Assembly (NCBI GenBank): GCA_945979635.1
Contig: CAMFPZ010000004.1
Location: 1 to 13,879 of the forward strand
DNA from: an uncultured Eubacterium sp.
GTDB taxonomy: Bacteria > Bacillota > Clostridia > Oscillospirales > Acutalibacteraceae
Reading direction: 5' to 3'
DNA: 13,879 nt
In this document: one piece after another, positions 7,181 to 13,879 of the stretch
Layout of the letters: each line of letters begins with the position of its first letter
How positions within the stretch are numbered: the stretch's first letter is position 1
The notes under the pieces: generated by a model
What the model saw: only the letters and a program-made list of their open reading frames with translations
Database searches by the model: none
Told to the model about the DNA's origin: nothing
Translations under genes and position numbers: made by a program

Positions 7181-7765
7181 TTACTTGCTTGTCTTCTGCT
7201 TGAGCTGTTTTTTGCCAATCTCGATGATTCGTACTATGACGGATGAAAGAACAAGGTTTGTACCAAGCTCAATAGCGAAATTCACTGTAACAAGACCGGC
7301 AACGACTGTTGCGAATCCTGTTGTGCCGAAAACAGCAACAAGCCAATCCCGGAAGAATATGTAGCATCCTGCCAAGAAAATTCCTGTGTTTACAATAGGG
7401 CATACGACACCTGCCGCAATAACGCCTGCGAGCTTGCTCTTCTTTTGGATAAGTGAGTAGATTGCTCCTGCAGCGAGTCCTGCGAGAATACCCTTTAGCA
7501 ATACAACAACAACTGTTCCGACAGGGTTAATTGCTAAAAACGCAGCCGCATCGCCTGAAATAAGAACTGTAACACCGAATATCAATCCCAAGAAAGCTCC
7601 TGCACCTATGCCGTAAATTGCAGCACCTATAACAATTGGTGCAAGCACGAGAGTAATTGAAAACGGTCCGAATTTGATGAAGGCACCGAGTAGCTGCAAT
7701 ACTACAATTATTGCCGTGAATAAGCCGATACCTACCACCTTGCCGGTTTTTGTGTTTGATTTCAT
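7181..7765 (-). CDS. ECF transporter S component (substrate unassigned)
   Basis: A 194-residue, almost wholly hydrophobic protein with about six membrane helices, matching the substrate-binding S subunit of energy-coupling-factor vitamin transporters. Typical are the N-terminal helix (FTAIIVVLQLLGAF), FGPFSITLVLAPIVIGAAIY, a GAFLGLIFG segment, NPVGTVVVVLLKGILAGLAAG and a small-residue-rich helix AGVIAAGVVCPIVN, of the type that docks the shared T subunit. No A/T subunits are in the window, so it would use the group II module encoded elsewhere. The vitamin cannot be read from sequence. The ATG at 7765 sits 9 nt after AAAGGA; an in-frame TTG at 7771 is too close to that site. The gene has its own promoter, a folded leader and a terminator. 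Confidence 0.85.
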   Translation of the reverse strand: MKSNTKTGKVVGIGLFTAIIVVLQLLGAFIKFGPFSITLVLAPIVIGAAIYGIGAGAFLGLIFGVTVLISGDAAAFLAINPVGTVVVVLLKGILAGLAAGAIYSLIQKKSKLAGVIAAGVVCPIVNTGIFLAGCYIFFRDWLVAVFGTTGFATVVAGLVTVNFAIELGTNLVLSSVIVRIIEIGKKQLKQKTSK

Positions 7766-7790
7766 ATTCAATTTTCCTTTCTGCTACTGT

Positions 7791-7852
7791 TCCAAGCGTT
7801 ATGGACCAACACAAAAGTCCACTCCGCCGAGAAATACTATTTTTCTCTTGGA
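7791..7852 (-). ncRNA. Three-way-junction leader RNA upstream of the ECF S component (candidate riboswitch)
   Basis: The transcript expected from 7867-7895 starts near 7860, so this element fills almost the entire leader. Helix P1 is UCCAA (7848-7852) with UUGGA (7791-7795). P2 is GAGAAA/UUUCUC (7842-7847 and 7829-7834) with a 7-nt loop. P3 runs GCG, GA, GUGGAC, a 10-nt loop, then GUCCAU, AA, CGC (7796-7827), with the GA/AA internal loop between its two stems. A single G joins P2 to P3. The fold is read by eye. It does not match the THF, TPP, FMN or preQ1 consensus as I know them. No terminator follows, so any control would act on translation or RNA stability. Confidence 0.5.
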
Positions 7853-7866
7853 TACAATGCGTTAGT

Positions 7867-7895
7867 ATTATATTACAATGCTCGCTTTTATGCAA
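7867..7895 (-). promoter_or_regulatory. Sigma-A-type promoter for ECF S component
   Basis: On the minus strand TTGCAT (7890-7895), 17 bp, TATAAT (7867-7872). It is divergent from the ktrB promoter, with about 45 bp between the two -35 boxes. Confidence 0.75.
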
Positions 7896-7940
7896 CAAAA
7901 AAGTGTCGGTTTTTATAAAAATTTTTTAACCTTATTTTGA

Positions 7941-7969
7941 TTGATTATTGCTTTTATTTGTATTATAAT
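7941..7969 (+). promoter_or_regulatory. Sigma-A-type promoter for ktrB-ktrA
   Basis: TTGATT (7941-7946), 17 bp, TATAAT (7964-7969). The leader would be only about 22 nt, leaving no room for a ydaO-type c-di-AMP riboswitch. Confidence 0.7.
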
Positions 7970-7998
7970 ATAAAAGTCCTTTTATTTAGGAATAAAAA

Positions 7999-9366
7999 AT
8001 GGAGAACGCTGTTTTAATGAAAAAAAAGGAAAAAACAAAATCTTCAATAACATATCCCAGAATCGTTGTTGTCGGATTCGCTCTGCTCATTTTGGTTGGC
8101 TCTGTGATGCTGAGTCTTCCGATTAGCACAAAAACCGGAGGAGTATCCTATATAGACGCTCTGTTTACAGCAACCTCGGCAACCTGTATTACAGGACTTG
8201 TTCCATTTGATACATTCTCAAATTGGACTGTGTTTGGACAAATTGTTATTATTTGCCTGATTCAAATAGGCGGACTTGGATTTATTACAATTCTTTCGAT
8301 TATTTCCCACCTTATCCGAAGGCGTATGGGACTAAAGGAAAAAATGCTTCTGAAGGAGAGCGTGGGCTCAATAAATATCGGAAATGTAAAAAAGCTTTCT
8401 CGTTCTGCCGTAATGTTTACGGCTTGCTGTGAGCTTGTCGGAGCTGTCATTTTGTCTGCTCGATTTGTTCCGCTTGCAGGATGGAAAAGGGGAATATATA
8501 TGTCCGTGTTTACAAGTATTTCTGCTTTTTGTAACGCAGGCTTCGACCTTATGGGTATGTTCTCTGCATCCTCCAGCCTGACCACGGTTAATGACGACCC
8601 TGTGATTCTCATTACGGTTATGCTTTTGATTGTTTTCGGCGGACTTGGCTTTTTCGTTTGGGAGGATATGCGAGAAAATAAATTTCAAATGAAGCGTTTT
8701 TCTCTTCACACGCGACTTGTCCTGTTTACAACCGCAGTTCTTGTTTTCGGCTCGGCAGCCCTGTTTTTAGTTCTCGAGAATAATGCGGGCTTCGAGCAAA
8801 TGAGCCTGGGAAAGAAAATTCTTAACGCCTTCTTTTGCAGTATTACCCCTAGAACGGCAGGATTCAACAGCGTCGATATTCCTGCTATGAGCAATACGGG
8901 AAAGCTTCTTACTATGCTTTTGATGTTCATCGGAGGTTCGACAGGCTCCACTGCCGGCGGCGTAAAAACCTCCACGGTAGCCGTAATTTTTATATGTGCC
9001 GTATCAACCTTTAAGAATAAGGAGGATATTGAATTATTCGGAAGACGAATTGACTTTAGGGTACTCAAGAGTGCAGTGTCCATTTGTCTTGTTAATCTTT
9101 TGAATATTATTATCGCTTCCTTTGTTATTTCAATAAACCAAGGCGAGTTTGCTCTGCTTGATGTTATTTTTGAATGTACCTCGGCTATGGGTACTGTCGG
9201 AATAACAGCGGGAATTACGCCGGATTTGAATACATTGTCTATGATAGTGATTATTGTGCTTATGTATATCGGACGATTAACCTCATTGATTTTTGCGTTG
9301 TCGTTCGTGGTTGCAAAGCCAACTGTAACAACAAGAAAACCGCTTGGTAAGCTAATGGTGGGTTAG
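7999..9366 (+). CDS. ktrB: Potassium uptake channel subunit KtrB (TrkH family)
   Basis: A 455-residue membrane protein with four M1-P-M2 repeats forming the K+ pore. The four filter segments are visible: ATCITGL (61-67), SAFCNAGF (175-182), TPRTAGFN (283-290) and SAMGTVGIT (395-403), each carrying the conserved Gly. The small-residue loop FIGGSTGSTAGG (310-321) matches the intramembrane gate in repeat 3. The length is that of KtrB rather than the longer TrkH. AGGA lies 7 nt before the ATG. The gate subunit gene ktrA follows after 19 bp. K+ uptake is probably coupled to Na+ or the membrane potential, as in the family. Confidence 0.93.
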   Translation: MENAVLMKKKEKTKSSITYPRIVVVGFALLILVGSVMLSLPISTKTGGVSYIDALFTATSATCITGLVPFDTFSNWTVFGQIVIICLIQIGGLGFITILSIISHLIRRRMGLKEKMLLKESVGSINIGNVKKLSRSAVMFTACCELVGAVILSARFVPLAGWKRGIYMSVFTSISAFCNAGFDLMGMFSASSSLTTVNDDPVILITVMLLIVFGGLGFFVWEDMRENKFQMKRFSLHTRLVLFTTAVLVFGSAALFLVLENNAGFEQMSLGKKILNAFFCSITPRTAGFNSVDIPAMSNTGKLLTMLLMFIGGSTGSTAGGVKTSTVAVIFICAVSTFKNKEDIELFGRRIDFRVLKSAVSICLVNLLNIIIASFVISINQGEFALLDVIFECTSAMGTVGITAGITPDLNTLSMIVIIVLMYIGRLTSLIFALSFVVAKPTVTTRKPLGKLMVG

Positions 9367-9385
9367 TCCACAGAAAGAGGTAATA

Positions 9386-10027
9386 ATGAAGAGTATTTTG
9401 GTAATCGGAGCAGGAAGATATGGTACTCATCTTGCATTAGAATTGTATAAGTTGGGCAATGAGGTTATGATTGTTGACCAAGATGAAACAAAGATTAATG
9501 AGATTTCACATCTTGTTACCGCCGCTGAAATAGGCGATTTTACAATAAAAAGCAATTTGGAATCACTCGGCGTTTCGGATTTTGATTATATTTTCCTGTG
9601 TATGAGCGACTTTAAGAGTAGTCTTATTATCCTTGACTACCTAAAGGAGCTTGGTGCAGGTATCGTTATAGCAAAGGCTTCCGGCGAGGTTCACGAAAAA
9701 TTTTTGCTCAAAAACGGTGCGGATAATGTTGTTTATCCCGAGCGTGATTTTGCCTTGGCTACCGCTGTTGAGTATTCGAATCGTAAAATTTTCGATTTCA
9801 TAAGGCTTTCGGATGATACGGGAATTTATGAGATTGAAGCCCCTGATAAATGGTGCTCCTATACTCTTGCTAATCTTGATGTACGAAAAAAGCATAATGT
9901 TTCTGTTATCGCCTCAAAGTGTGAAGGCAAGGTTGTTGCAATAAATAACCCTGATTATACCTTTAAGAAGGACGAACATATCTATGTTATGGGAACACCG
10001 AAGGATATTACAAAGCTTACCAAATGA
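9386..10027 (+). CDS. ktrA: Potassium uptake regulatory subunit KtrA (RCK domains)
   Basis: The 213-residue cytosolic partner of KtrB. Residues 1-125 form an RCK-N Rossmann domain with IGAGRYG (7-13) as the dinucleotide loop and D31 at the end of strand 2 (VMIVDQDE). Residues 140-213 form an RCK-C domain. KtrA assembles as a ring that opens KtrB on binding ATP; in Firmicutes the RCK-C domain often binds c-di-AMP, which cannot be judged here. AGAGG precedes the ATG. Translation ends shortly before the shared terminator at 10030-10061. Confidence 0.92.
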   Translation: MKSILVIGAGRYGTHLALELYKLGNEVMIVDQDETKINEISHLVTAAEIGDFTIKSNLESLGVSDFDYIFLCMSDFKSSLIILDYLKELGAGIVIAKASGEVHEKFLLKNGADNVVYPERDFALATAVEYSNRKIFDFIRLSDDTGIYEIEAPDKWCSYTLANLDVRKKHNVSVIASKCEGKVVAINNPDYTFKKDEHIYVMGTPKDITKLTK

Positions 10028-10029
10028 TG

Positions 10030-10061
10030 AAAAAGGAGCGACCTGTATGGTCACTCCTTTT
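10030..10061. terminator. Bidirectional terminator between ktrA and argH
   Basis: AAAAGGAG, one mismatch, GACC, a 5-nt loop TGTAT, then GGTC and CTCCTTTT. A/T tracts flank both sides, so it ends ktrBA rightward and argGH leftward. The stems are separated from both stop codons by fewer than 20 bp. Confidence 0.9.
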
Positions 10062-10077
10062 AAATTTCTTGATGTTA

Positions 10078-11448
10078 TTATAATGATGCTTTTGCAAGCT
10101 CAATTTGCTTCAGTACGCTTTCGGCACTTGGAGAACCGGCAACCTTGCGGTCGTTTACACATTTTTCCAGATTGATAGCGGAGTAAACTCCGTCGTCAAA
10201 TAAATCGCATATCGCCTTGTATTCTTCAAGAGGCAGGGTTTCGAGAGTTAGTCCCTTGTCTATGCATAAAGCAACGAGCTGTCCTGTGCATTTGTAAGCA
10301 TCTCTAAACGGCAAGCCCTTGCCGACAAGATAATCGGCACAGTCGGTTGCGTTGATAAATCCCTTTGCTGCCGCAAGACGCATATTGTCCTTAAGAACCG
10401 TCATTGTCTCTATCATTGGAGTGAATGCCGTCAAACACATTTTCACTGTATCAACAGCATCGAAGATTGCCTCCTTGTCCTCCTGCATATCCTTGTTGTA
10501 CGCCAGAGCAATGCCCTTCATAACAGTCAATAGTGTAGTTAAATCACCGAAAACACGGCCGCTTTTACCCCTAACCAGCTCTGCTATGTCAGGGTTCTTT
10601 TTTTGCGGCATAATGGATGAGCCTGTCGAAAATGCATCGTCTAGCTCTATGAATTTGAATTCCCAGCTGCACCACATAATTATTTCTTCGCTGAATCGAG
10701 AAAGATGAACCATAATCAGCGAAAGTGCCGATGCAAGCTCAATGCAAAAATCTCTGTCCGAAACACCGTCGAGTGAGTTGGCTGTGATTGAATCGAATCC
10801 GAGAAGCTCGGCTACCATTTCTCTGTCAAGAGGGTAGGTTGTACCCGCTAATGCACCTGAACCGAGAGGACAAACATTGAGCCTTTTCTTGACATCCTTG
10901 AGTCTGTCAATATCCCTCAAAATCATACTGCAATATGCCATAAGGTGATGACCGAAGGTGATTGGCTGTGCTCTTTGAAGATGGGTATATCCCGGCATAA
11001 TGGTTTGCTTGTGCTCCTCTGCCTTTTCGCATAGAACATAGATCAGAGCCTTGAGCATTTCGCTGATTTCGTCTATTTCCTTTCGTAGGGTGAGACGGAT
11101 ATCGAGAGCAACCTGGTCGTTTCTTGACCTCGCTGTGTGGAGTCGCTTTCCTGTTTGTCCGAGTCTTTCTGTAAGCTCGCCCTCTATGAAGGTGTGAATA
11201 TCCTCGGCATTCATATCAATTATCAGCTTGCCGCTCTTGATGTCCTCCAGTATTTCACCTAAGCCGTTGATGATTTTTTCGCTTTCGGACTTTTCGATTA
11301 TGCCTGTTGCTCCGAGCATTGTAGCGTGGGCGATTGAACCCTTTATATCCTCCTCGAACATTCTTGAATCGAAGCTGATTGAGGAGTTAAAATCATTCGT
11401 TTCCTTTGCAAGCTCCTTTTTGAACCTGCCCTTCCAAAGCTGTGCCAT
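10078..11448 (-). CDS. argH: Argininosuccinate lyase
   Basis: The 456-residue enzyme cleaves argininosuccinate to arginine and fumarate, the last step of arginine synthesis. Landmarks are the N-terminal MAQLWKGRF, TARSRNDQ (105-112), PGYTHLQRAQP (152-162, catalytic His156) and the fumarase/lyase signature GSSIMPQKKNPD (276-287), whose serine is catalytic. The length is normal. I chose the ATG at 11448 because the family begins M-A-x-L-W-x-GRF; an in-frame extension to 11502 only reads through the palindromic element. The ribosome site AAGG is 11 nt away and weak. It lies 92 bp after argG and is probably in one transcript with it. Confidence 0.96.
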   Translation of the reverse strand: MAQLWKGRFKKELAKETNDFNSSISFDSRMFEEDIKGSIAHATMLGATGIIEKSESEKIINGLGEILEDIKSGKLIIDMNAEDIHTFIEGELTERLGQTGKRLHTARSRNDQVALDIRLTLRKEIDEISEMLKALIYVLCEKAEEHKQTIMPGYTHLQRAQPITFGHHLMAYCSMILRDIDRLKDVKKRLNVCPLGSGALAGTTYPLDREMVAELLGFDSITANSLDGVSDRDFCIELASALSLIMVHLSRFSEEIIMWCSWEFKFIELDDAFSTGSSIMPQKKNPDIAELVRGKSGRVFGDLTTLLTVMKGIALAYNKDMQEDKEAIFDAVDTVKMCLTAFTPMIETMTVLKDNMRLAAAKGFINATDCADYLVGKGLPFRDAYKCTGQLVALCIDKGLTLETLPLEEYKAICDLFDDGVYSAINLEKCVNDRKVAGSPSAESVLKQIELAKASL

Positions 11449-11478
11449 ATTAGAGATAGCCTTTCGTTTGTTTAATAA

Positions 11479-11530
11479 GGCTCCCCTTGCTTTGTTCGTC
11501 AAGAGGAGCTGTCACGAAGTGACCGGGAGA
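11479..11530. repeat. REP-like palindromic element between argG and argH
   Basis: On the minus strand TCTCCC leads into the hairpin GTCAC-TTC-GTGAC (11511-11523), then GCTCCTC (11503-11509), a spacer, and GGGGAGC (11480-11486), which pair with each other. This two-hairpin pattern, CTCCC...GTCACTTCGTGAC-AGCTCC...GGGAGCC, resembles short dispersed repeats common in Clostridia genomes. Only one copy is in this window, so the family match is from memory and not demonstrated. It lies entirely within the argG-argH gap. Confidence 0.6.
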
Positions 11531-11540
11531 TAAAAGCTCT

Positions 11541-12773
11541 TTATTGCTCATTCCTTTGTTGGTCAAGCAGTGCCTTAACCTTGATTGATAATCCAAAGAG
11601 ATTGATGAAGCCGGAAGCGTCTGCTTGATTATATGCACCGCCGTCATCACCAAATGAAGCAACATTCTCATCATATAAGGTGTATGGTGAGGTGATACCT
11701 GCGTTTATCACATTGCCCTTGTAGAGCTTTAGCTTAACATCGCCCGTAACTGTCTTTTGAGTTTCATCAACAAATGCAGATAATGCCTCACGCAATGGTG
11801 TGAACCATAAGCCGTTGTATACAAGCTCGCCGAATTTTTGTGCGATGAGCTTCTTATAGTGTTGAGTTTCCTTGTCTAGGGTGATGGTTTCGAGCATTTC
11901 GTGTGCCTTGTAGAGGATTTCACCGCCGGGAGTCTCATATACTCCACGGGATTTCATACCAACGAGACGGTTTTCAACGATGTCAAGAAGACCGATTCCG
12001 TTTTCGCCGCCTACCTTGTTGAGAGCCTCAACGATTGCGAGAGGTGACATTTCCTCGCCGTCGATTGCGGTCGGAACGCCCTTTTCGAAATGAAGGGTGA
12101 TGTATGTCGGCTTGTCGGGAGCCTGCTCCGGTGATACGCCCATCTCAAGGAAGCCTTCCTTGTTGTAAAGCGGTTCGTTTGCCGGGTCCTCAAGATCGAG
12201 TCCCTCGTGTGAAAGATGCCAAACATTCTTATCCTTTGAATAGTTTGTTTCACGGTTTATCTTGAGAGGGATGTTGTGAGCCTCGGCATATTCGATTTCC
12301 TGCTCACGCGAAACGATATCCCATTCACGCCATGGAGCGATGATTTCCATTTCCGGAGCAAATGCCTTCAGGGTTAGCTCAAAACGAACCTGATCGTTGC
12401 CCTTTCCTGTACATCCGTGGCAGATAGCGTCCGCACCCTCCTTCTTTGCGATTTCGGCAAGTCCCTTTGCAATGCAGGGACGAGCGTGAGATGTTCCGAG
12501 GAGGTATTTTTCATATTCTGCTCCTGCCTTGAGGCAAGGGAAGATATAGTCCGCAACATATTCCTCCTTTAGGTCGAGAACATAAAGCTTTGATGCACCT
12601 GTTGCAATCGCTTTTTCCTCCAGACCGTCGAGCTCTGTTCCTTGTCCTACATCACCGCTTACTGCGATAACCTCGCAGTTATTGTAATTCTCCTTGAGCC
12701 AAGGAATGATGATGGATGTATCGAGTCCGCCGCTGTATGCTAGCACTACCTTTTTGATGTCCTTCTTGTTCAT
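11541..12773 (-). CDS. argG: Argininosuccinate synthase
   Basis: The 410-residue enzyme joins citrulline and aspartate using ATP to make argininosuccinate, the substrate of the argH product. The N-type ATP pyrophosphatase loop AYSGGLDTS is at 12-20. [12 protein letters not shown] (93-104) and [14 protein letters not shown] (119-132) are the citrulline/aspartate-binding segments, and PWREW follows. The length is typical. The ATG at 12773 has AAAGGAG 8 nt upstream; an in-frame start at 12863 would lie upstream of the -35 box at 12835-12840 and is rejected. It is first in argGH. Confidence 0.96.
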   Translation of the reverse strand: MNKKDIKKVVLAYSGGLDTSIIIPWLKENYNNCEVIAVSGDVGQGTELDGLEEKAIATGASKLYVLDLKEEYVADYIFPCLKAGAEYEKYLLGTSHARPCIAKGLAEIAKKEGADAICHGCTGKGNDQVRFELTLKAFAPEMEIIAPWREWDIVSREQEIEYAEAHNIPLKINRETNYSKDKNVWHLSHEGLDLEDPANEPLYNKEGFLEMGVSPEQAPDKPTYITLHFEKGVPTAIDGEEMSPLAIVEALNKVGGENGIGLLDIVENRLVGMKSRGVYETPGGEILYKAHEMLETITLDKETQHYKKLIAQKFGELVYNGLWFTPLREALSAFVDETQKTVTGDVKLKLYKGNVINAGITSPYTLYDENVASFGDDGGAYNQADASGFINLFGLSIKVKALLDQQRNEQ

Positions 12774-12812
12774 ATCGAGAACTCCTTTTCCGTTGAATTG
12801 ATAACTGTACCT

Positions 12813-12840
12813 ATTATAACACCTAAATTCATAAATGCAA
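12813..12840 (-). promoter_or_regulatory. Sigma-A-type promoter for argG-argH
   Basis: On the minus strand TTGCAT (12835-12840), 16 bp, TATAAT (12813-12818). The leader would be about 30 nt, so neither a T-box nor a riboswitch fits. Confidence 0.75.
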
Positions 12841-12848
12841 GCCTTTTT

Positions 12849-12862
12849 TGTAATTTTATACA
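12849..12862. promoter_or_regulatory. Possible ARG box (ArgR/AhrC operator), promoter-proximal
   Basis: TGTAATTTTATACA matches the arginine-repressor half-site pattern TGNATWWWWATNCA at all but one position. It sits just upstream of the argG -35 box. The region is AT-rich, so chance similarity is possible. Confidence 0.4.
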
Positions 12863-13152
12863 TAAAAATTAAATAATTTCGTCGATTTAACCTTTAATAT
12901 GTGTATATTAACGAAAATTTATGCATAAATATACAAATATGCGTATATTCCAAGTGTAAACAGAAATTCACATATAACATTAATGTAATTAATATATATG
13001 AATCACCATTTTTACCATATATCCTATGCCTAAACACAAAGGGGAATTTTCATTTTTTTACACAATTGAGAATGTGTATAAGGTAGAAATATTAAAATTT
13101 TATTAATTATCCAAAATTGCTTACAATTTGGAAAAAATGTTGTGCCAAAGTA
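12863..13152. other. AT-rich intergenic region between argG and the secreted-protein gene
   Basis: No plausible gene is seen; short open frames lack ribosome sites. It contains the distal ARG-box candidate and two inverted repeats: TACACA-8 nt-TGTGTA (13059-13078) and CCAAAATTG-CTTA-CAATTTGG (13111-13131). The second repeat ends 21 bp before the -35 box of the rightward promoter and could be an operator. No regulator can be named. Confidence 0.5.
12922..12935. promoter_or_regulatory. Possible ARG box, distal
   Basis: TGCATAAATATACA fits TGNATWWWWATNCA fully. Its centre is 73 bp from the proximal box, close to seven helical turns, as would suit a hexameric repressor binding both on one DNA face. 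No argR gene is in the window. Confidence 0.4.
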
Positions 13153-13181
13153 TTGCAGTTTTGTTAGCAATGTGATATTAT
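13153..13181 (+). promoter_or_regulatory. Sigma-A-type promoter for leader and secreted protein
   Basis: TTGCAG (13153-13158), 17 bp, TATTAT (13176-13181). The start would be near 13188, giving a leader of about 140 nt. Confidence 0.65.
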
Positions 13182-13208
13182 CAGTTTGTATATTAGAAGG
13201 GGTGGACT

Positions 13209-13277
13209 ATGCCCAATTGGCTATATGATTATAGCCGCGTATTCAGCAAAGGCTGTTGGTCAGATACGAAAAACTGA
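13209..13277 (+). CDS. Small upstream ORF (22 codons), possible leader peptide
   Basis: An ATG at 13209 follows AGAAGGGG (13195-13202) with a 6-nt gap, a stronger ribosome site than that of the main gene. It encodes 22 residues, starting MPNWLYDYSR and ending KGCWSDTKN, with two Trp, two Tyr, one Phe and one Cys, then TGA. The hairpin GGCTATA-TGAT-TATAGCC (13219-13236) lies inside it. It ends 53 nt before the secreted-protein ATG. It may be a regulatory leader peptide or fortuitous. Confidence 0.4.
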   Translation: MPNWLYDYSRVFSKGCWSDTKN

Positions 13278-13323
13278 ATTTGGTACGGAAATCCCATACA
13301 AAGTATTATTCCGAAAGGGGAAT
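13238..13323 (+). promoter_or_regulatory. Structured leader with competing hairpins at the ribosome site
   Basis: CGTAT (13238-13242) can pair with ATACG (13264-13268) around a CAGC/GCTG stem. Near the start codon, ATTCC (13308-13312) pairs with GGAAT (13319-13323), burying part of the ribosome site AAAGGGG (13314-13320). The alternative pairing CGGAA (13286-13290) with TTCCG (13309-13313) would release it. The two pairings exclude each other, the usual layout of a translational switch. Folding was by eye; no ligand class is recognised. Confidence 0.4.
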
Positions 13324-13330
13324 GTCTATC

Positions 13331-13879
13331 ATGAAACGAAACCTAAAGCGTACTTTAAGTGTGCTTTTGGCTGTAATTATGGTATTGAGTTCATTACCGT
13401 TTACAGCAATTTCTGCTTTCGCTGCTGAGGATATGTCGGCTGAATTACAGACGGCTATCTCTGAGTACGAGGAAGCTATGACAACAATGACTACTGGAAA
13501 CAAGCTCTACAAGAATCTTACTGCTGCATACAATAGCTATGTTAAGGCAAATAGATATGTAGACGCATATAAATACGGCGGCAAGGAGATTACCGCAGCC
13601 GAGTTTACTGCATTGACCTCCGAGCTTCGCACAAATACTGCCGCAATGACAGAGTGGACTGCTCAAAAGGGTGAATACAAGGAACCGTTTTCGTCAGGTG
13701 ACGGCCAGGATGCAGACTTGAATGTAACCAAAAACAACAGCATCAATATTCTTTACACTACCCAAACATCCGCCCAGACCGGCGGAACAAGCGAAGGTGG
13801 TAATGTACAAAGAAAGATGTACTATTCATCTGCAGTGCTTCTTTACGACGGTGTAACAAAGCCTCGTATGCCTATTATG
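13331..13879 (+). CDS. Partial secreted protein with Sec signal peptide, function unknown
   Basis: The first 183 codons are visible and the frame stays open to the window end. Residues 1-31 are a classic signal peptide: basic start (MKRNLKR), hydrophobic core (LSVLLAVIMVLSSLPF) and AFA-A cleavage site after residue 31. The mature start (34-110) looks helical and rich in Ala, Tyr, Thr and Glu, with a repeated aromatic pattern (AAYNSYVKANRYVDAYKYG). A Ser/Thr/Gly-rich stretch follows, then MYYSSAVLLYDGVTKP. I do not recognise a catalytic, dockerin or wall-anchor domain in this part; such a domain may lie beyond the edge. AAAGGGG lies about 10 nt before the ATG. Confidence 0.8.
   Translation, partial: MKRNLKRTLSVLLAVIMVLSSLPFTAISAFAAEDMSAELQTAISEYEEAMTTMTTGNKLYKNLTAAYNSYVKANRYVDAYKYGGKEITAAEFTALTSELRTNTAAMTEWTAQKGEYKEPFSSGDGQDADLNVTKNNSINILYTTQTSAQTGGTSEGGNVQRKMYYSSAVLLYDGVTKPRMPIM

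Noticed and set aside
7791..7852. THF, TPP, FMN or preQ1 riboswitch
   Set aside because: Their conserved core sequences are not present; it is kept as an unassigned structured leader.
11449..11502. N-terminal extension of argH
   Set aside because: It reads through the palindromic element and precedes the standard M-A-x-L-W start.
12774..12863. Upstream in-frame start for argG
   Set aside because: It lies beyond the -35 box; the ATG at 12773 has a good ribosome site and the expected N-terminus.
13188..13330. c-di-GMP riboswitch (GCAAAG is present)
   Set aside because: The remaining conserved core and the helix order of the GEMM classes are absent.
1..13879. tRNA, rRNA, CRISPR array, transposase or prophage genes
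   Set aside because: I saw no cloverleaf, no spaced direct repeats and no transposase or integrase motif on either strand.

Overview
The window looks like a stretch of chromosome from a low-GC Gram-positive bacterium, most likely a gut-type Clostridia member (Ruminococcus / Eubacterium siraeum-like Oscillospirales). This rests on the protein families present (DegV, KtrAB, an ECF transporter S component, a DUF1858 redox protein, a LuxS-type protein), strong AGGAGG-like ribosome sites, sigma-A promoters with 16-17 bp spacers, and the style of the Sec signal peptide at the right edge. The taxon is an inference; no rRNA or marker search was possible.

Layout. From 1 to 7069 everything reads leftward: rlmB (23S rRNA 2'-O-methyltransferase), a large membrane protein built like a P1B-type ATPase but lacking its catalytic motifs, a DegV lipid-binding protein, an RluA-type pseudouridine synthase, a zinc-dependent phospholipase C-like protein, a LuxS-like protein whose catalytic Cys is Ser, then a DUF1858 CxxC protein and a partial membrane-anchored protein cut by the left edge. 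Several junctions overlap by 1 or 16 nt, which suggests translational coupling. Internal promoters precede degV and the DUF1858 gene. From 7181 to 7860 an ECF S component, also leftward, has a compact three-way-junction leader and a strong terminator. A divergent promoter then drives ktrB-ktrA rightward (K+ uptake). These meet the leftward argG-argH pair (last two steps of arginine synthesis) at a shared bidirectional terminator. A REP-like palindromic element sits between argG and argH. The AT-rich region 12841-13187 holds the argG promoter, possible ARG boxes and two unassigned inverted repeats. The right edge holds a secreted protein cut by the window end, preceded by its own promoter and a ~140 nt leader with a 22-codon upstream ORF and competing hairpins around the ribosome site.

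Most of the window is housekeeping: rRNA modification, arginine synthesis and K+ uptake. The items that deserve a second look are the P-type ATPase-like protein without DKTGT, TGD(N) or GDGxND; the LuxS-like protein with Ser at the catalytic Cys and Lys at an active-site His; and two structured leaders, before the ECF S component and before the secreted protein, that I cannot match to a known riboswitch class.
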